DNA of 37,820 bases from positions 1-37,820 of the forward strand of contig JALFSO010000059.1 of NCBI GenBank assembly GCA_022778785.1. Reading direction: 5' to 3'. Below are positions 1 to 9,392 of the stretch, one piece after another. Made by a program: the position numbers and the translations under genes. How positions within the stretch are numbered: the first letter of the stretch is position 1; every line of letters starts with the position of its first letter. The DNA comes from Dysosmobacter sp. (lineage in GTDB: Bacteria; Bacillota; Clostridia; Oscillospirales; Oscillospiraceae). Under the pieces are notes generated by a model. That model was not told the DNA's origin, did not search any database, and saw nothing but the letters and a program-made list of their open reading frames with translations.

Positions 1-10
1 CAAAACTGCA

Positions 11-112
11 AAGGGCTGTGGTTGGAACCTTTCGAGAACCATCTTGTGGTAGGAGGCGATTACCAATCCACAGCATCCCTTACAGTGTAGCACAGCCCTT
101 GGAGAGGGGCTC
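11..112 (+). other. Structured region upstream of uvrC with competing pairings
   Basis: This non-coding stretch before uvrC contains AAGGGCTGTG at 11-20, which is exactly complementary to CACAGCCCTT at 91-100. An overlapping segment (GCTGTGG, 15-21) is also complementary to CCACAGC at 68-74, extended by TTGG/CCAA. The two pairings cannot form together. AGCCC at 94-98 can also pair with GGGCT at 108-112. No U-run follows, so this is not an obvious terminator. It could be a regulatory leader or the 3' part of a structured RNA that starts before the window. I did not recognise a known family. Confidence 0.3.
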
Positions 113-149
113 TAATAACTACTACTCTATAATACAAGGAGGCGGCGCC

Positions 150-2000
150 ATGACGAAGGACGAGCTGAAGGAGAAGGCCAATGACCTGCCCCTGGCCCCC
201 GGCGTCTATCTGATGATGGACAAGACCGGCAAGGTCATCTATGTGGGCAAGGCGAAAAAGCTGAAAAACCGGGTGAGCCAGTACTTTCAGGACTCCGCCT
301 CCCACACGGTGAAGACCCGGCAGATGGTCTCCCAGGTGGACCATTTCGACACCATCTTCGTCACCAGTGAGTTTGAGGCCCTGGTGCTGGAGAACTCCCT
401 CATCAAGCGGCACAGCCCCAAGTACAACATCCTGCTGAAGGACGACAAGGGATACCCCTTCGTGCGGCTGTCAAAGGAGGAATACCCCCGGTTCACCATG
501 GCCAACCGCTACGCCGACGACGGCGCCCGGTATTTCGGCCCCTTCGGCGGGCGGTATGAGACCCGGCAGGCCATCGACGCCGTGTGCGCGGCACTGAAGC
601 TGCCCACCTGCCATAAACAGTTCCCCCGGGATCTGGACGCGGACCGGCCGTGCCTGAACTATCATATGGGCCGCTGCGACGGCTTCTGCCAGTCCCGCAT
701 GAGCGCGGAGGAGTACCGCCGCCGGATGGACCAGGCCGCCCAGCTGCTGGAGGGCAGGTCCAAACAGCTCCTGCGGGAGATGACCGCCGAGATGGAGGCG
801 GAGGCGGAGGCCCTGCGGTTCGAGAAGGCGGCCATGCTCCGGGACCGCATCGCCGCCATCGGCGCGCTGAGCAAGAAGCAGACGGTCATCGCCGGCCTCT
901 GCGCGGACACGGACATCTGGGGGCTGTACCGGGGCGCCGGAAAGTGCTGCTACGCCATCCTCCACATGGAGGACGGCAACCTGACGGGCCGGGAGACGGC
1001 CTTCTTCTCCGCCCCCATCGAGGAATCCGAGGGGGAGATGCTCTCCGCCCTCACCGCCCAGTATTACCTGCCCCGTTCCATCCTTCCCCATGAGATCCTG
1101 CTGCCGGCGGAGACGGAGGACTGCGAGGGCTTGTCCGAGGTGCTGACGAAACGGGCGGGCCATAAAGTCTGGGTCCACATCCCCCAGCGGGGGGAGAAGG
1201 CGGAACTCCTTGCCATGGCCCGCCGCAATGCCGCCGAGGAGACGGAGCGTGCCACCACCGTGGAGGAGCGGACCAATCACACCCTGGAGCTGCTGGCCAA
1301 GATGATGAACCTGCCCCAGCCCCCCAAGCGTCTGGAGTCCTTCGACATCTCCAACACCGGCGCCAGCGACATCGTGGCCTCCATGGTGGTGTACGGCGGC
1401 GTGCGGCCTCTGAAATCCGCCTACCGCCGGTTCCGCATCAAGGGCCTGGAGGGCCATCCCGACGACTATGCCTCCATGGCGGAGGTGCTGCGCCGCCGGC
1501 TCCAGAGGGCTGCCGACGGCGACGAGAAGTTCCTCCCCCTGCCGGACGCCTTCCTCATCGACGGCGGCGTCACCCATGCCCAGGCGGCGGCCCGCGTGGC
1601 GGAGGAGTTCGGCTGCGCGGTGCCCATCTTCGGCATGGTGAAGGACGACCGCCACCGCACCCGGGCTCTGGTGACGCCGGAGGGCCGGGAGATCGGCATT
1701 GCCGGACAGCAGGCGGTGTTCTCCCTCATCGGCCAGATCCAGGAGGAGACCCACCGCTTCGCCATCACCTACCACCATGAAAGCCACGGCAAGAGCACCA
1801 TCCGCTCCGCCCTGGACGACATTCCCGGCATCGGCCCCAAGCGCCGGGAGGATCTGCGGAAGCACTTCGGCACCATCAAGGCCATTCGGGCCGCTTCCGT
1901 GGAGGAGCTGTCCGCCGTGGTGCCCCGGTCCGCCGCCCAGGCGGTCTACAGCCATTTCCGCAGCGGCAAGATGGAGAAGCAAAAGGACGATATGGATTGA
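150..2000 (+). CDS. uvrC: Excinuclease ABC subunit C (UvrC)
   Basis: UvrC makes the 3' and 5' incisions around bulky DNA lesions after UvrA/UvrB recognition. The 616-residue protein has the family's full length and domain order. An N-terminal GIY-YIG nuclease starts near residue 17 (PGVYLMMDKTGKVIYVGKAK). A UVR (UvrB-binding) motif lies around residues 205-245. The RNase H-like nuclease has FDISN with Asp399 as the expected catalytic aspartate. A C-terminal helix-hairpin-helix pair includes DDIPGIGPKRREDL. The ATG at 150 was chosen because AAGGAGG lies just upstream and homology begins there; the open frame runs further upstream but without family similarity. A strong terminator follows, so it is probably not co-transcribed with the repair-like gene downstream. 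Confidence 0.97.
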   Translation: MTKDELKEKANDLPLAPGVYLMMDKTGKVIYVGKAKKLKNRVSQYFQDSASHTVKTRQMVSQVDHFDTIFVTSEFEALVLENSLIKRHSPKYNILLKDDKGYPFVRLSKEEYPRFTMANRYADDGARYFGPFGGRYETRQAIDAVCAALKLPTCHKQFPRDLDADRPCLNYHMGRCDGFCQSRMSAEEYRRRMDQAAQLLEGRSKQLLREMTAEMEAEAEALRFEKAAMLRDRIAAIGALSKKQTVIAGLCADTDIWGLYRGAGKCCYAILHMEDGNLTGRETAFFSAPIEESEGEMLSALTAQYYLPRSILPHEILLPAETEDCEGLSEVLTKRAGHKVWVHIPQRGEKAELLAMARRNAAEETERATTVEERTNHTLELLAKMMNLPQPPKRLESFDISNTGASDIVASMVVYGGVRPLKSAYRRFRIKGLEGHPDDYASMAEVLRRRLQRAADGDEKFLPLPDAFLIDGGVTHAQAAARVAEEFGCAVPIFGMVKDDRHRTRALVTPEGREIGIAGQQAVFSLIGQIQEETHRFAITYHHESHGKSTIRSALDDIPGIGPKRREDLRKHFGTIKAIRAASVEELSAVVPRSAAQAVYSHFRSGKMEKQKDDMD

Positions 2001-2003
2001 ACC

Positions 2004-2040
2004 GGCTCCGCAGGCATTGACGCCTGCGGAGCCTGGTTTT
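2004..2040 (+). terminator. Intrinsic terminator after uvrC
   Basis: A perfect 12-bp stem (GGCTCCGCAGGC at 2004-2015 with its complement at 2022-2033) has a 6-nt loop and is followed by TTTT at 2037-2040. It starts three bases after the uvrC stop codon. Confidence 0.85.
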
Positions 2041-2068
2041 CCGGCCGCAGTTCCGTACTTCTTGCCCA

Positions 2069-2097
2069 TTGCGGACGGCTGGAAAAATGAGTATAAT
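2069..2097 (+). promoter_or_regulatory. Sigma-A-type promoter of the EndoQ-helicase gene
   Basis: A consensus -10 box TATAAT lies at 2092-2097, with a weak -35 TTGCGG at 2069-2074 and exact 17-bp spacing. The start codon follows about 30 bp after the predicted transcription start, behind GGAAGG. Confidence 0.6.
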
Positions 2098-2132
2098 AGA
2101 CAATACGACTCGATCCGACGGAAGGTGACGCC

Positions 2133-5100
2133 ATGTACATCGCCGATTTACATATCCACTCCCGGTTCTCCCGCGCCACCAGCCATGACTGCGACGCACC
2201 CCATTTGGACTGGTGGGCCCGGCGGAAGGGCATCCAGCTGCTGGGCACCGGGGACTTCACCCATCCCGCCTGGCGGGCGGAGCTGCGGGAGCAGCTGGTC
2301 CCCTCCGGAGAGGGCGTCTATACCCTCCGGGAGGCCCTGCGCCTGCCGGACGCCGCTCCCGGCGGGACGCCCCGGTTCGTCATCACCGGCGAGATCAGCT
2401 CCATCTACAAAAAGGATGGAAAGACCCGGAAGGTCCACAACGTCATTTTGCTCCCTTCCCTGGAGGCGGCGGACGAGCTGTCCGCCCGGCTGGAGGCCAT
2501 CGGCAACATCCACTCCGACGGCCGTCCCATTCTGGGGCTGGACAGCCGGGACCTGCTGGAGTTGACGCTGGAGGTCTGCCCCGACGCGGAGTTCATCCCC
2601 GCCCATATCTGGACGCCCCACTTCTCTGTGTTCGGCGCGTTCTCCGGCTTCGACTCCCTGGAGGCCTGCTTCGGCGACCTGACGCCCCACATCCATGCGG
2701 TGGAGACGGGACTGTCCTCAGACCCGCCCATGAACTGGCGGGTCTCCGCCCTGGACGGGCTGACGCTGGTGTCCCACTCCGATGCCCACTCCCCCGCCAA
2801 GCTGGGCCGGGAGGCGGACCTGCTGGACACGGGCCGCACCTATCCGGAGCTGGTGGGGGCCATCCGCACCGGAGAGGGCTTTCTGGGCACCGTGGAGTTC
2901 TTCCCGGAGGAGGGCAAGTACCATCTGGACGGCCACCGGAAATGCGGCGTCTGCCTGTCTCCTGCGGAGACGGCGGAGCGGAACGGACTGTGCCCCGTTT
3001 GCGGAAAGAAGCTGACCATCGGCGTGGAGCATCGGGTGGAGGAGCTGGCGGACCGTCCGGCGGGCTTCCGGCCGGAACACGCCAAACCCTTTGAGCGTCT
3101 GGCCCCGCTGCCGGAGGTCATCGCCGCTTCCACCGGCGGCTCCGCCGCGGGCAAAAAGACCCAGGCGTTGTATGAGACCATGCTGCGGGAGCTGGGGCCG
3201 GAGTTCTCCATCCTCCGGGAGATACCGCCGGAAGATATTCAGCGGATCGCAGGCCCCTGCGTGGCGGAGGGTATCCGGCGGCTCCGGGCAGGACAGGTGG
3301 AGCGCCGTCCCGGCTTCGACGGCGAGTACGGCGTCATCTCCCTGCTGTCCCCGGCGGAGATCCAGCGGCTCAGCGGACAGATCTCCCTGTTCGGCGCCGA
3401 GCCCGCCGCCAAGAAAGCCCCCGCCAAACGGGATCTGAAAAAATCCGCTCCCGCGGAGCAGAATGCCCCTTCCGCCCCCTCTGGGGAGACGCTGAATCCG
3501 GAGCAGCGGGCGGCGGTCACCTCCCAGGCCCCCGTGACGGCGGTCATCGCCGGACCGGGCACCGGCAAGACCAAGACGCTGGTTTCCCGCATCGCGTGGC
3601 TGGTGGAGGAACAGGGCGTCCGCCTCGGTGAGATCACCGCCGTCACCTTCACCAATCAGGCTGCGGCAGAGATGCGCCAGCGGCTGGAGGCCCGTCTGGG
3701 CGGAAAGCGGGCGGTAAGCCGCATGACCATCGGCACCTTCCATGCCATCTGTCTGGATCTGCTGGGGGATGTGCGCCTCATCAGCCAGGGCGATGCCCTG
3801 GAGACAGCCCGGGACGTCCTGCGGGACGCGGGCGTCAGGAGCAGCGCCAAAAAGCTGCTGCAAGCGGTCTCCCGGGTGAAGAACGGCACGTCCTGCGCCG
3901 ACGCGGACCTGGACGAAGCGCTGTATCAGGAGTACTGCGCCCGCCTGCGGGCCATGGACGCTCTGGATTTCGACGACCTGCTGACGGAGGCCATGCGGCT
4001 GGACACCGTGGGGCGGAAGTCCTTTACTCACCTGCTGGTGGACGAGTTCCAGGACATCAACGACGCCCAGTATGAGCTGGTGCGGTCCTGGAGCCGGGGC
4101 GGCCGGAGCCTGTTCGTCATCGGCGACCCGGACCAGTCCATCTACGGCTTCCGGGGGTCCTCCGGCCGCTGCTTCCAGCGGCTGACGGAGTCGTTTCCGG
4201 AGACCCGCGTCCTCCATCTGACGGAGAACTACCGCTCCGCACCGGAGATCTTACAGGCCGCCCTGCCGGTCATTGAAAGGAATCCCGGCGGTCCCCGGAC
4301 GCTGATCCCCCACCGTCCCGGCGGCACCCCCGTGCGGCTGGTGCAGGCGGCGGACGACTTTGCCGAGGGCATCTGGATCGCCAAGGAGATCAGCCGCATC
4401 ACCGGCGGCGTGGACATGCTGGAGGCCCAGGCGCTGGACCATGAGCGGGAGCTTCGGGCCTTCTCCGACATTGCGGTGCTCTGCCGCACCCACCGGCAGC
4501 TTGAGCTGATGGAAAAGTGCCTCCGGCACGACGACATCCCCTGCGTCGTCACCGGACGGGAGGACTTTCTGGACGACGACCGGGTACGGGGCGTGCTTTC
4601 GTTTCTGTTCTCCCTGCTGGATCCCCGGGACGGCGCCGCCCTGACCACGGCCCTGCGTCTGCTGTGGGACTGTCCTGCGGATCTGACGGAAAAGGCCCGG
4701 ACTGCCTGCGGCGCAATGGAGACTTTCGATCCCGCGGCGCTGGAGGAGACCGTCCGGGGCTATGGCCCTCTGGAAGCGTGGCTGGCCCGGGCGGCGGAAT
4801 GGCTGCCGCTGGTGAAAACGGAAAAGACATGGAAGCTTGTCCAACGCTGGGAGACGGAGTACGGCTCCTCGCCGGAGCTGGAGCGGCTGCGGAACGCCGC
4901 CGTGTTCCACGGCTCCTTGACGGAGCTGCGGGAGGCATTGACCCTGGGCCAGGAGGCGGACCTCCACCGGGCCGCCGGAAAGGGCTGGGAGTCCGGCGCC
5001 GTCCGGCTGATGACCCTCCACGGCGCCAAGGGCCTGGAATTTCCTGTGGTCTTTCTGGCAGGACTGAAGGCCGGCGCATTGCCCCTGGAATCCCCGTCCC

Positions 5101-5285
5101 ATCCGGCGGACATGGAGGAGGAGCGGCGGCTGTTCTACGTGGGCATGACCCGCGCCCGGGACGAGTTGATCCTCACCGCCGCGCCGGAGCCCTCCTCTTT
5201 TCTGACGGACCTGCCGGACAGCGTCCGCCGGGAGCGGGATGCCCGGTTCCGGGACCGTCCCGCCCAGCAGCTCAGCCTGTTCTGA
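2133..5285 (+). CDS. Endonuclease Q-like PHP nuclease fused to a UvrD/PcrA-type helicase
   Basis: This 1050-residue protein has two enzymatic halves. Residues 1-420 resemble the PHP-fold endonuclease Q family (TIGR00375-like). They start with a metal-binding ADLHIHSRFS motif, contain further His/Asp clusters, and carry a four-cysteine zinc site (C271, C274, C287, C290). EndoQ enzymes nick 5' of deaminated bases and abasic sites. Residues 450-1050 form a superfamily 1 helicase: Walker A GPGTGKT at 474-480, VDEFQD with Asp637/Glu638, GDPDQSIYGFRG from 664, TLHGAKGLEF, and YVGMTRARDEL near the C-terminus. QISLF at 416-420, before an Ala/Lys/Pro-rich linker, and QLSLF as the last five residues both match the bacterial beta-clamp binding consensus. 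The start has GGAAGG upstream. Position next to uvrC fits DNA repair. Domain calls are from motif recognition; activity on deaminated DNA is inferred. Confidence 0.88.
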   Translation: MYIADLHIHSRFSRATSHDCDAPHLDWWARRKGIQLLGTGDFTHPAWRAELREQLVPSGEGVYTLREALRLPDAAPGGTPRFVITGEISSIYKKDGKTRKVHNVILLPSLEAADELSARLEAIGNIHSDGRPILGLDSRDLLELTLEVCPDAEFIPAHIWTPHFSVFGAFSGFDSLEACFGDLTPHIHAVETGLSSDPPMNWRVSALDGLTLVSHSDAHSPAKLGREADLLDTGRTYPELVGAIRTGEGFLGTVEFFPEEGKYHLDGHRKCGVCLSPAETAERNGLCPVCGKKLTIGVEHRVEELADRPAGFRPEHAKPFERLAPLPEVIAASTGGSAAGKKTQALYETMLRELGPEFSILREIPPEDIQRIAGPCVAEGIRRLRAGQVERRPGFDGEYGVISLLSPAEIQRLSGQISLFGAEPAAKKAPAKRDLKKSAPAEQNAPSAPSGETLNPEQRAAVTSQAPVTAVIAGPGTGKTKTLVSRIAWLVEEQGVRLGEITAVTFTNQAAAEMRQRLEARLGGKRAVSRMTIGTFHAICLDLLGDVRLISQGDALETARDVLRDAGVRSSAKKLLQAVSRVKNGTSCADADLDEALYQEYCARLRAMDALDFDDLLTEAMRLDTVGRKSFTHLLVDEFQDINDAQYELVRSWSRGGRSLFVIGDPDQSIYGFRGSSGRCFQRLTESFPETRVLHLTENYRSAPEILQAALPVIERNPGGPRTLIPHRPGGTPVRLVQAADDFAEGIWIAKEISRITGGVDMLEAQALDHERELRAFSDIAVLCRTHRQLELMEKCLRHDDIPCVVTGREDFLDDDRVRGVLSFLFSLLDPRDGAALTTALRLLWDCPADLTEKARTACGAMETFDPAALEETVRGYGPLEAWLARAAEWLPLVKTEKTWKLVQRWETEYGSSPELERLRNAAVFHGSLTELREALTLGQEADLHRAAGKGWESGAVRLMTLHGAKGLEFPVVFLAGLKAGALPLESPSHPADMEEERRLFYVGMTRARDELILTAAPEPSSFLTDLPDSVRRERDARFRDRPAQQLSLF

Positions 5286-5373
5286 TCTGCGTCTCTGTTT
5301 TTGCATCTCTTATTTCATTGTTGTTTGCCCCGGGGACTTCCAGGTCCTTTGTCAGGGCGGAAGGGAGTACCCC

Positions 5374-6288
5374 ATGAGTATCTGGGAACTGTTCAGCATC
5401 CAGGGAACGCTGTTTATCATGATCCTGGCCGGAACCTTTCTCCGGAAAAAAGGCATCCTCGACGAGAACGGCACCCGCTGTCTCACGGATCTGTGCGTCA
5501 GCGTCGTCATCCCCTGCAACATCATCCAGTCCTGCCTCATCGAGTTCGATGTTTCCATCCTGCGGACCTGCGGCCTGCTGTTCATCGTTGGATTCGTCAC
5601 TCAGCTGATCTGCGTGGTCTTCAACCGGTTCCTGTTCAACCGCTACCCGGAGCAGCAGAAGAAGGTGCTGCAATATGTCACCCTGGTCTCCAACAGCGGA
5701 TTTCTGGGCTATCCGGTGGCGGAGGGCGTCTACGGGAGCCTGGGACTGCTGTACGCCTCCGTGTTCCTCATACCCATGCGCATCGTCATGTGGTCCGTGG
5801 GCACGTCCTACTTCGTAGCCGGGAAGACCGACTGGAAAAAGGTCATGAAGAACGTCCTGACCCATCCCTGCCTGATCGCCGTGTACATCGGTCTGCTGGT
5901 CATGTTTACCCAGATCCAGCTGCCCTCCATTGTCACCATGCCCATCAAGTACATCGGAAGCTGCAACGCCGCCCTCACCATGTTCATCATCGGCACCATC
6001 ATGGCGGACGTACCGCTTCACACCATCGTCAACCGGACGACCCTGTGCTTCAGCGTCTTCCGGCTGGCCATTCTGCCGGCCATCACCCTGGCCCTCTGTC
6101 TGCCGCTGGCCATGGATACCACCGCCGTGGGTGTCTCCGTCATCATGATGGGCATGCCCGCCGCCTCCACCAGCGCCATCTTCGCCGCCCGGTATCACAG
6201 CGACGCTCCCTTTGCCACGAAATGTGTGGTGCTGTCCACCCTGCTGTCCATGCTCACCATCCCCGTCTGGTGCTATTTCATCGGGTGA
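5374..6288 (+). CDS. AEC-family transporter (auxin efflux carrier-like), copy 1
   Basis: A 304-residue hydrophobic protein with about ten predicted membrane segments in two five-helix halves, as in the AEC/PIN-like carrier family. Characterised bacterial members move malate, malonate or other organic acids. Recognisable stretches are the start MSIWELFSIQGTLFIMIL, a central VTLVSNSGFLGYPV and the C-terminal VIMMGMPAASTSAIFAARY. The ATG at 5374 was chosen over upstream in-frame codons because GGAAGGGAG precedes it and the first transmembrane helix starts there. It follows the EndoQ-helicase gene by 88 bp with no clear terminator, so readthrough is possible. The substrate is unknown. A second, diverged family member lies at 27738-28673. 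Confidence 0.88.
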   Translation: MSIWELFSIQGTLFIMILAGTFLRKKGILDENGTRCLTDLCVSVVIPCNIIQSCLIEFDVSILRTCGLLFIVGFVTQLICVVFNRFLFNRYPEQQKKVLQYVTLVSNSGFLGYPVAEGVYGSLGLLYASVFLIPMRIVMWSVGTSYFVAGKTDWKKVMKNVLTHPCLIAVYIGLLVMFTQIQLPSIVTMPIKYIGSCNAALTMFIIGTIMADVPLHTIVNRTTLCFSVFRLAILPAITLALCLPLAMDTTAVGVSVIMMGMPAASTSAIFAARYHSDAPFATKCVVLSTLLSMLTIPVWCYFIG

Positions 6289-6310
6289 GACGACCTTCGG
6301 AACAGGAAAA

Positions 6311-6350
6311 CGGTCCCTGCGGAAGTTGCTTCCGCAGGGACCGTTTCATT
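6311..6350. terminator. Bidirectional terminator between AEC gene and the ilv operon
   Basis: A perfect 15-bp stem (6311-6325 with 6329-6343) with a very short loop is flanked by AAAA on the left and TTTCATTTCT on the right. It can end both the rightward AEC transcript and the leftward ilv/DUF815 transcript, whose last stop codon is at 6371. Confidence 0.8.
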
Positions 6351-6370
6351 TCTCTCACACTGAGACGGAC

Positions 6371-7678
6371 TCACGTCTCGTCCCGGCCCTCCAGATAGTG
6401 GATGAACTGCTGGGCGGTGCGGCCGGAGAAGCCGCCGTGGCGGACCTCCCAGGCGTTGGCCTTCACCATCAGCTCCTTGTCGTCCATCCGGATGCCCTGG
6501 CGCTGGGCCAGCACCCGGACGATGTTCTGGAACTCCTTGGGGGTGGGGGCGTTGTAGTTGATGGCCACGCCGAACCGGGCCGCCAGGGACAGCTTCTCCT
6601 CCATGGTGTCGGAGCGGTGGATATCCCCATGATGCTCCATGTCCGTGCGGTCGTTCCAGGTCTCCCGGATCAGGTGGCGGCGGTTGGAGGTGGCGTAGAT
6701 CAGCACATTGTCCGGCCGGGTCTCCACGCCGCCCTCGATGATGGCCTTCAGGAACTTGTACTCCACCTCGTTCTCCTCAAAGGAGAGGTCGTCGATGAAG
6801 ATGATGAACCGGTAGTTCCGGTTTTTGATCTGCCCCAGCACGGCGGACAGGTCCCCGAACTGGTGCTTGTAGATCTCAATCATCCGCAGGCCCTCGTCGT
6901 AGTACTCGTTGATGAGGGCCTTGACGCTGGTGGACTTGCCGGTGCCGGCGTCGCCGTACAGCAGCACGTTGTTGGCGTGCTTCCCCGCCAGGAACGCCTC
7001 CGTATTCTGGCGGAGCTCCCGCTTCTGCTGCTCATAGCCCAGCAGATCCTCCAGCATGACGCCGTCGATGTTGCTGATGGGCAGGAACTCCACGCTCTCC
7101 CCGCTGCGGCGGATGCGGAAGGCCCGGTTCATAGCGAAGACGCCGAAGCCGTACTGGCGGTAGTAGTCCGTGATGAGGCGGAACATCTCCTCCTCGTCCG
7201 CGGCCCCCTCCAGTGCCTGACACAGCGTCCGCACCTGACGGCTGATGTCGTGGTTGTAGGTCCGCTCCCGCTTGGGGATGGCGTGGTAGCGGCAGATGGT
7301 GGTGAAGCAGTCGATGCCCAGGTCCCGCTCCATGGGGGCGAAGTCGTAGTTGAACAGGCGGCGGAACACGGCGAAGTCGTTCTTGGCGAAGTGGTTGACG
7401 CTGCCCACGCTGGCCCCCACCCGTTCGCAGGTCAGGGTGAAGGAGTTCTGATTGGTCATCAGCACCCAGGTGAGGTAGCAGTGCCACAGGTTGCCGTCGA
7501 AGCCGCAGATTGTGCTGAGGTCCAGGATGCGTTTGATCTGGGCGTAGGTCCGGCGGATGAGAACATCCTTGCCGCAGTTCTCCTCGTCCCAGTCCCGGAC
7601 GATGTCCGCCAGGCCCAGGAGGATGCTGTCCTCTCCCAGATCACTGTACAGCAGCAGATGCGCGATATCGCGGTACAT
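6371..7678 (-). CDS. DUF815-family AAA+ ATPase
   Basis: A 435-residue soluble protein of the DUF815 type. Its N-terminal half is helical and of unknown role. The ATPase half has Walker A GDAGTGKS at 242-249 and a Walker B-like IIFIDDLSF with Asp296/Asp297, followed by a sensor-like ATSNRRHL. No membrane segments are visible. The ATG at 7678 is preferred over the TTG nine bases upstream, because GGAGG lies 9 nt before the ATG and directly against the TTG. The gene starts 18 bp after ilvD and shares its strand, so it is probably the last gene of the ilv operon. Its function in that setting is unknown; family members are only annotated as ATPases. Confidence 0.85.
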   Translation of the reverse strand: MYRDIAHLLLYSDLGEDSILLGLADIVRDWDEENCGKDVLIRRTYAQIKRILDLSTICGFDGNLWHCYLTWVLMTNQNSFTLTCERVGASVGSVNHFAKNDFAVFRRLFNYDFAPMERDLGIDCFTTICRYHAIPKRERTYNHDISRQVRTLCQALEGAADEEEMFRLITDYYRQYGFGVFAMNRAFRIRRSGESVEFLPISNIDGVMLEDLLGYEQQKRELRQNTEAFLAGKHANNVLLYGDAGTGKSTSVKALINEYYDEGLRMIEIYKHQFGDLSAVLGQIKNRNYRFIIFIDDLSFEENEVEYKFLKAIIEGGVETRPDNVLIYATSNRRHLIRETWNDRTDMEHHGDIHRSDTMEEKLSLAARFGVAINYNAPTPKEFQNIVRVLAQRQGIRMDDKELMVKANAWEVRHGGFSGRTAQQFIHYLEGRDET

Positions 7679-7696
7679 ACTCTCCAACCTCCGGTG

Positions 7697-9358
7697 TCAC
7701 TCCAGGATGGCGCCCCGGTCGGCGGAGGAGACCATTTTGGCGTACCGGGCCAGATAGCCGGTCTTGATCCGGGGCTCCGGGCAGGCCCACTTGGCCTTCC
7801 GGTCCGCCAGGACTTCGTCGCTGACCTTCAGCTCGATGGTGTGGTTGGGGATATCGATGGCGATGAGGTCGCCCTCCTCCACCAGACCAATAGTGCCGCC
7901 GCTGGCAGCCTCCGGGGACACATGGCCGATGGACGCGCCGCGGGTGGCGCCGGAGAAGCGGCCGTCGGTGATGAGGGCCACGTCCTTGTCCAGACCCATG
8001 CCCGCGATGGCGGAGGTGGGGTTCAGCATCTCCCGCATGCCGGGGCCGCCCTTGGGGCCCTCGTAGCGGATGACCACCACGTCGCCGGCCTTGATCTTGC
8101 CGGCGTAGATGGCGGCGATGGCGTCGTCCTCGCTGTCGAAGACCCGGGCGGGGCCCTCGTGGACCATCATCTCCGGAGCCACGGCGGACTGCTTGACCAC
8201 GCAGCCGTTGGGGGCCAGATTGCCCTTCAGCACGGCGATGCCGCCGGTCTTGGAGAAGGGATTGTCCATGGGACGGATGATCTCCGGATTCCGGTTCACC
8301 ACGCCCTCCAGGTTCTCGGCGATGGTCTTGCCGGTGCAGGTGATGCCGGTGGTGTCCAGCAGACCGGCCTCCGCCAGCTGCGCCATGACGGCGTAGACGC
8401 CGCCCGCCCGGTCCAGGTCCTCCATGTAGGTATTGCCCGCCGGGGCCAGATGGCACAGGTTGGGGGTCTTGCCGCTGATCTCATTGGCCATGTCGAAGCT
8501 CAGTTCCACGCCGCACTCATGGGCGATGGCGGGCAGATGGAGCATGGTGTTGGTGGAGCAGCCCAGGGCCATGTCCACGGTCTCGGCGTTGTGGAAGGCC
8601 GCGGGGGTCATGATGTCCCGGGGCCGGATGTTCTTCTCCACCAGCTCCATGATCTTCATGCCGGCGTGCTTGGCCAGCCGCAGGCGGGCGGAGTAGACGG
8701 CGGGAATGGTGCCGTTGCCCCGCAGGGCCATGCCGATGGCCTCGGTGAGGCAGTTCATGGAGTTAGCGGTGTACATGCCGGAGCAGGATCCGCAGGTGGG
8801 GCAGGCGTTTTCCTCGTACTCCTCCAGACCAGCCTGGTCCAGCTTGTCGGCGTAGAAGGCGCCCACGGCCTCGAACATGTGGCTCAGACAGGTGCGGCGG
8901 CCGTCGTTCATGGTACCGGCCAGCATGGGGCCGCCGGAGACGAAGATGGTGGGGATGTTGACGCGGGCGGCGGCCATCAGCAGGCCGGGCACATTCTTGT
9001 CGCAGTTGGGGATCATCACCAGACCGTCGAACTGGTGGGCCAGCGCCATGGCCTCGGTGGAGTCGGCAATGAGGTCACGGGTCACCAGGGAGTACTTCAT
9101 GCCCACGTGGCCCATGGCGATGCCGTCGCACACGGCGATGGCCGGGAACTCCACCGGCGTGCCGCCTGCGGCCCGGACACCGGCCTTCACGGCCTCGGCG
9201 ATCTTATCCAGGTTCATGTGGCCGGGGACGATCTCGTTATAGGAGCACACCACGCCGATGAGGGGGCGCTCCAGTTCTTCCTTGGTATAGCCCAGTGCGT
9301 ACAGCAGAGAGCGGTTGGGGGCGGCGGGCGCCCCCTTCTTGACAACGTCGCTTCTCAT
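7697..9358 (-). CDS. ilvD: Dihydroxy-acid dehydratase
   Basis: IlvD dehydrates 2,3-dihydroxy-isovalerate and 2,3-dihydroxy-3-methylvalerate to the 2-oxo acids that precede valine/leucine and isoleucine. The 553-residue protein has the family's iron-sulfur and Mg-binding signatures: CDKNVPG with Cys119, and [13 protein letters not shown] with Cys189/Cys192. PSMDN-like and C-terminal SGATRG stretches are also present. The ATG at 9358 has GGAGG upstream. It lies 140 bp after ilvC, separated by two hairpins, and is followed closely by the DUF815 ATPase gene. Confidence 0.97.
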   Translation of the reverse strand: MRSDVVKKGAPAAPNRSLLYALGYTKEELERPLIGVVCSYNEIVPGHMNLDKIAEAVKAGVRAAGGTPVEFPAIAVCDGIAMGHVGMKYSLVTRDLIADSTEAMALAHQFDGLVMIPNCDKNVPGLLMAAARVNIPTIFVSGGPMLAGTMNDGRRTCLSHMFEAVGAFYADKLDQAGLEEYEENACPTCGSCSGMYTANSMNCLTEAIGMALRGNGTIPAVYSARLRLAKHAGMKIMELVEKNIRPRDIMTPAAFHNAETVDMALGCSTNTMLHLPAIAHECGVELSFDMANEISGKTPNLCHLAPAGNTYMEDLDRAGGVYAVMAQLAEAGLLDTTGITCTGKTIAENLEGVVNRNPEIIRPMDNPFSKTGGIAVLKGNLAPNGCVVKQSAVAPEMMVHEGPARVFDSEDDAIAAIYAGKIKAGDVVVIRYEGPKGGPGMREMLNPTSAIAGMGLDKDVALITDGRFSGATRGASIGHVSPEAASGGTIGLVEEGDLIAIDIPNHTIELKVSDEVLADRKAKWACPEPRIKTGYLARYAKMVSSADRGAILE

Positions 9359-9392
9359 GGGAAACCTCCGGTCTTATCAGATTTTGGCATCC

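Noticed and set aside
128-133. TATAAT just before uvrC as its promoter
   Set aside because: No -35 box lies at a suitable distance, and the transcription start would fall inside the ribosome-binding site.
18-149. N-terminal extension of UvrC in the same frame
   Set aside because: The extension has no similarity to UvrC, while the ATG at 150 has a strong ribosome site and starts the conserved domain.
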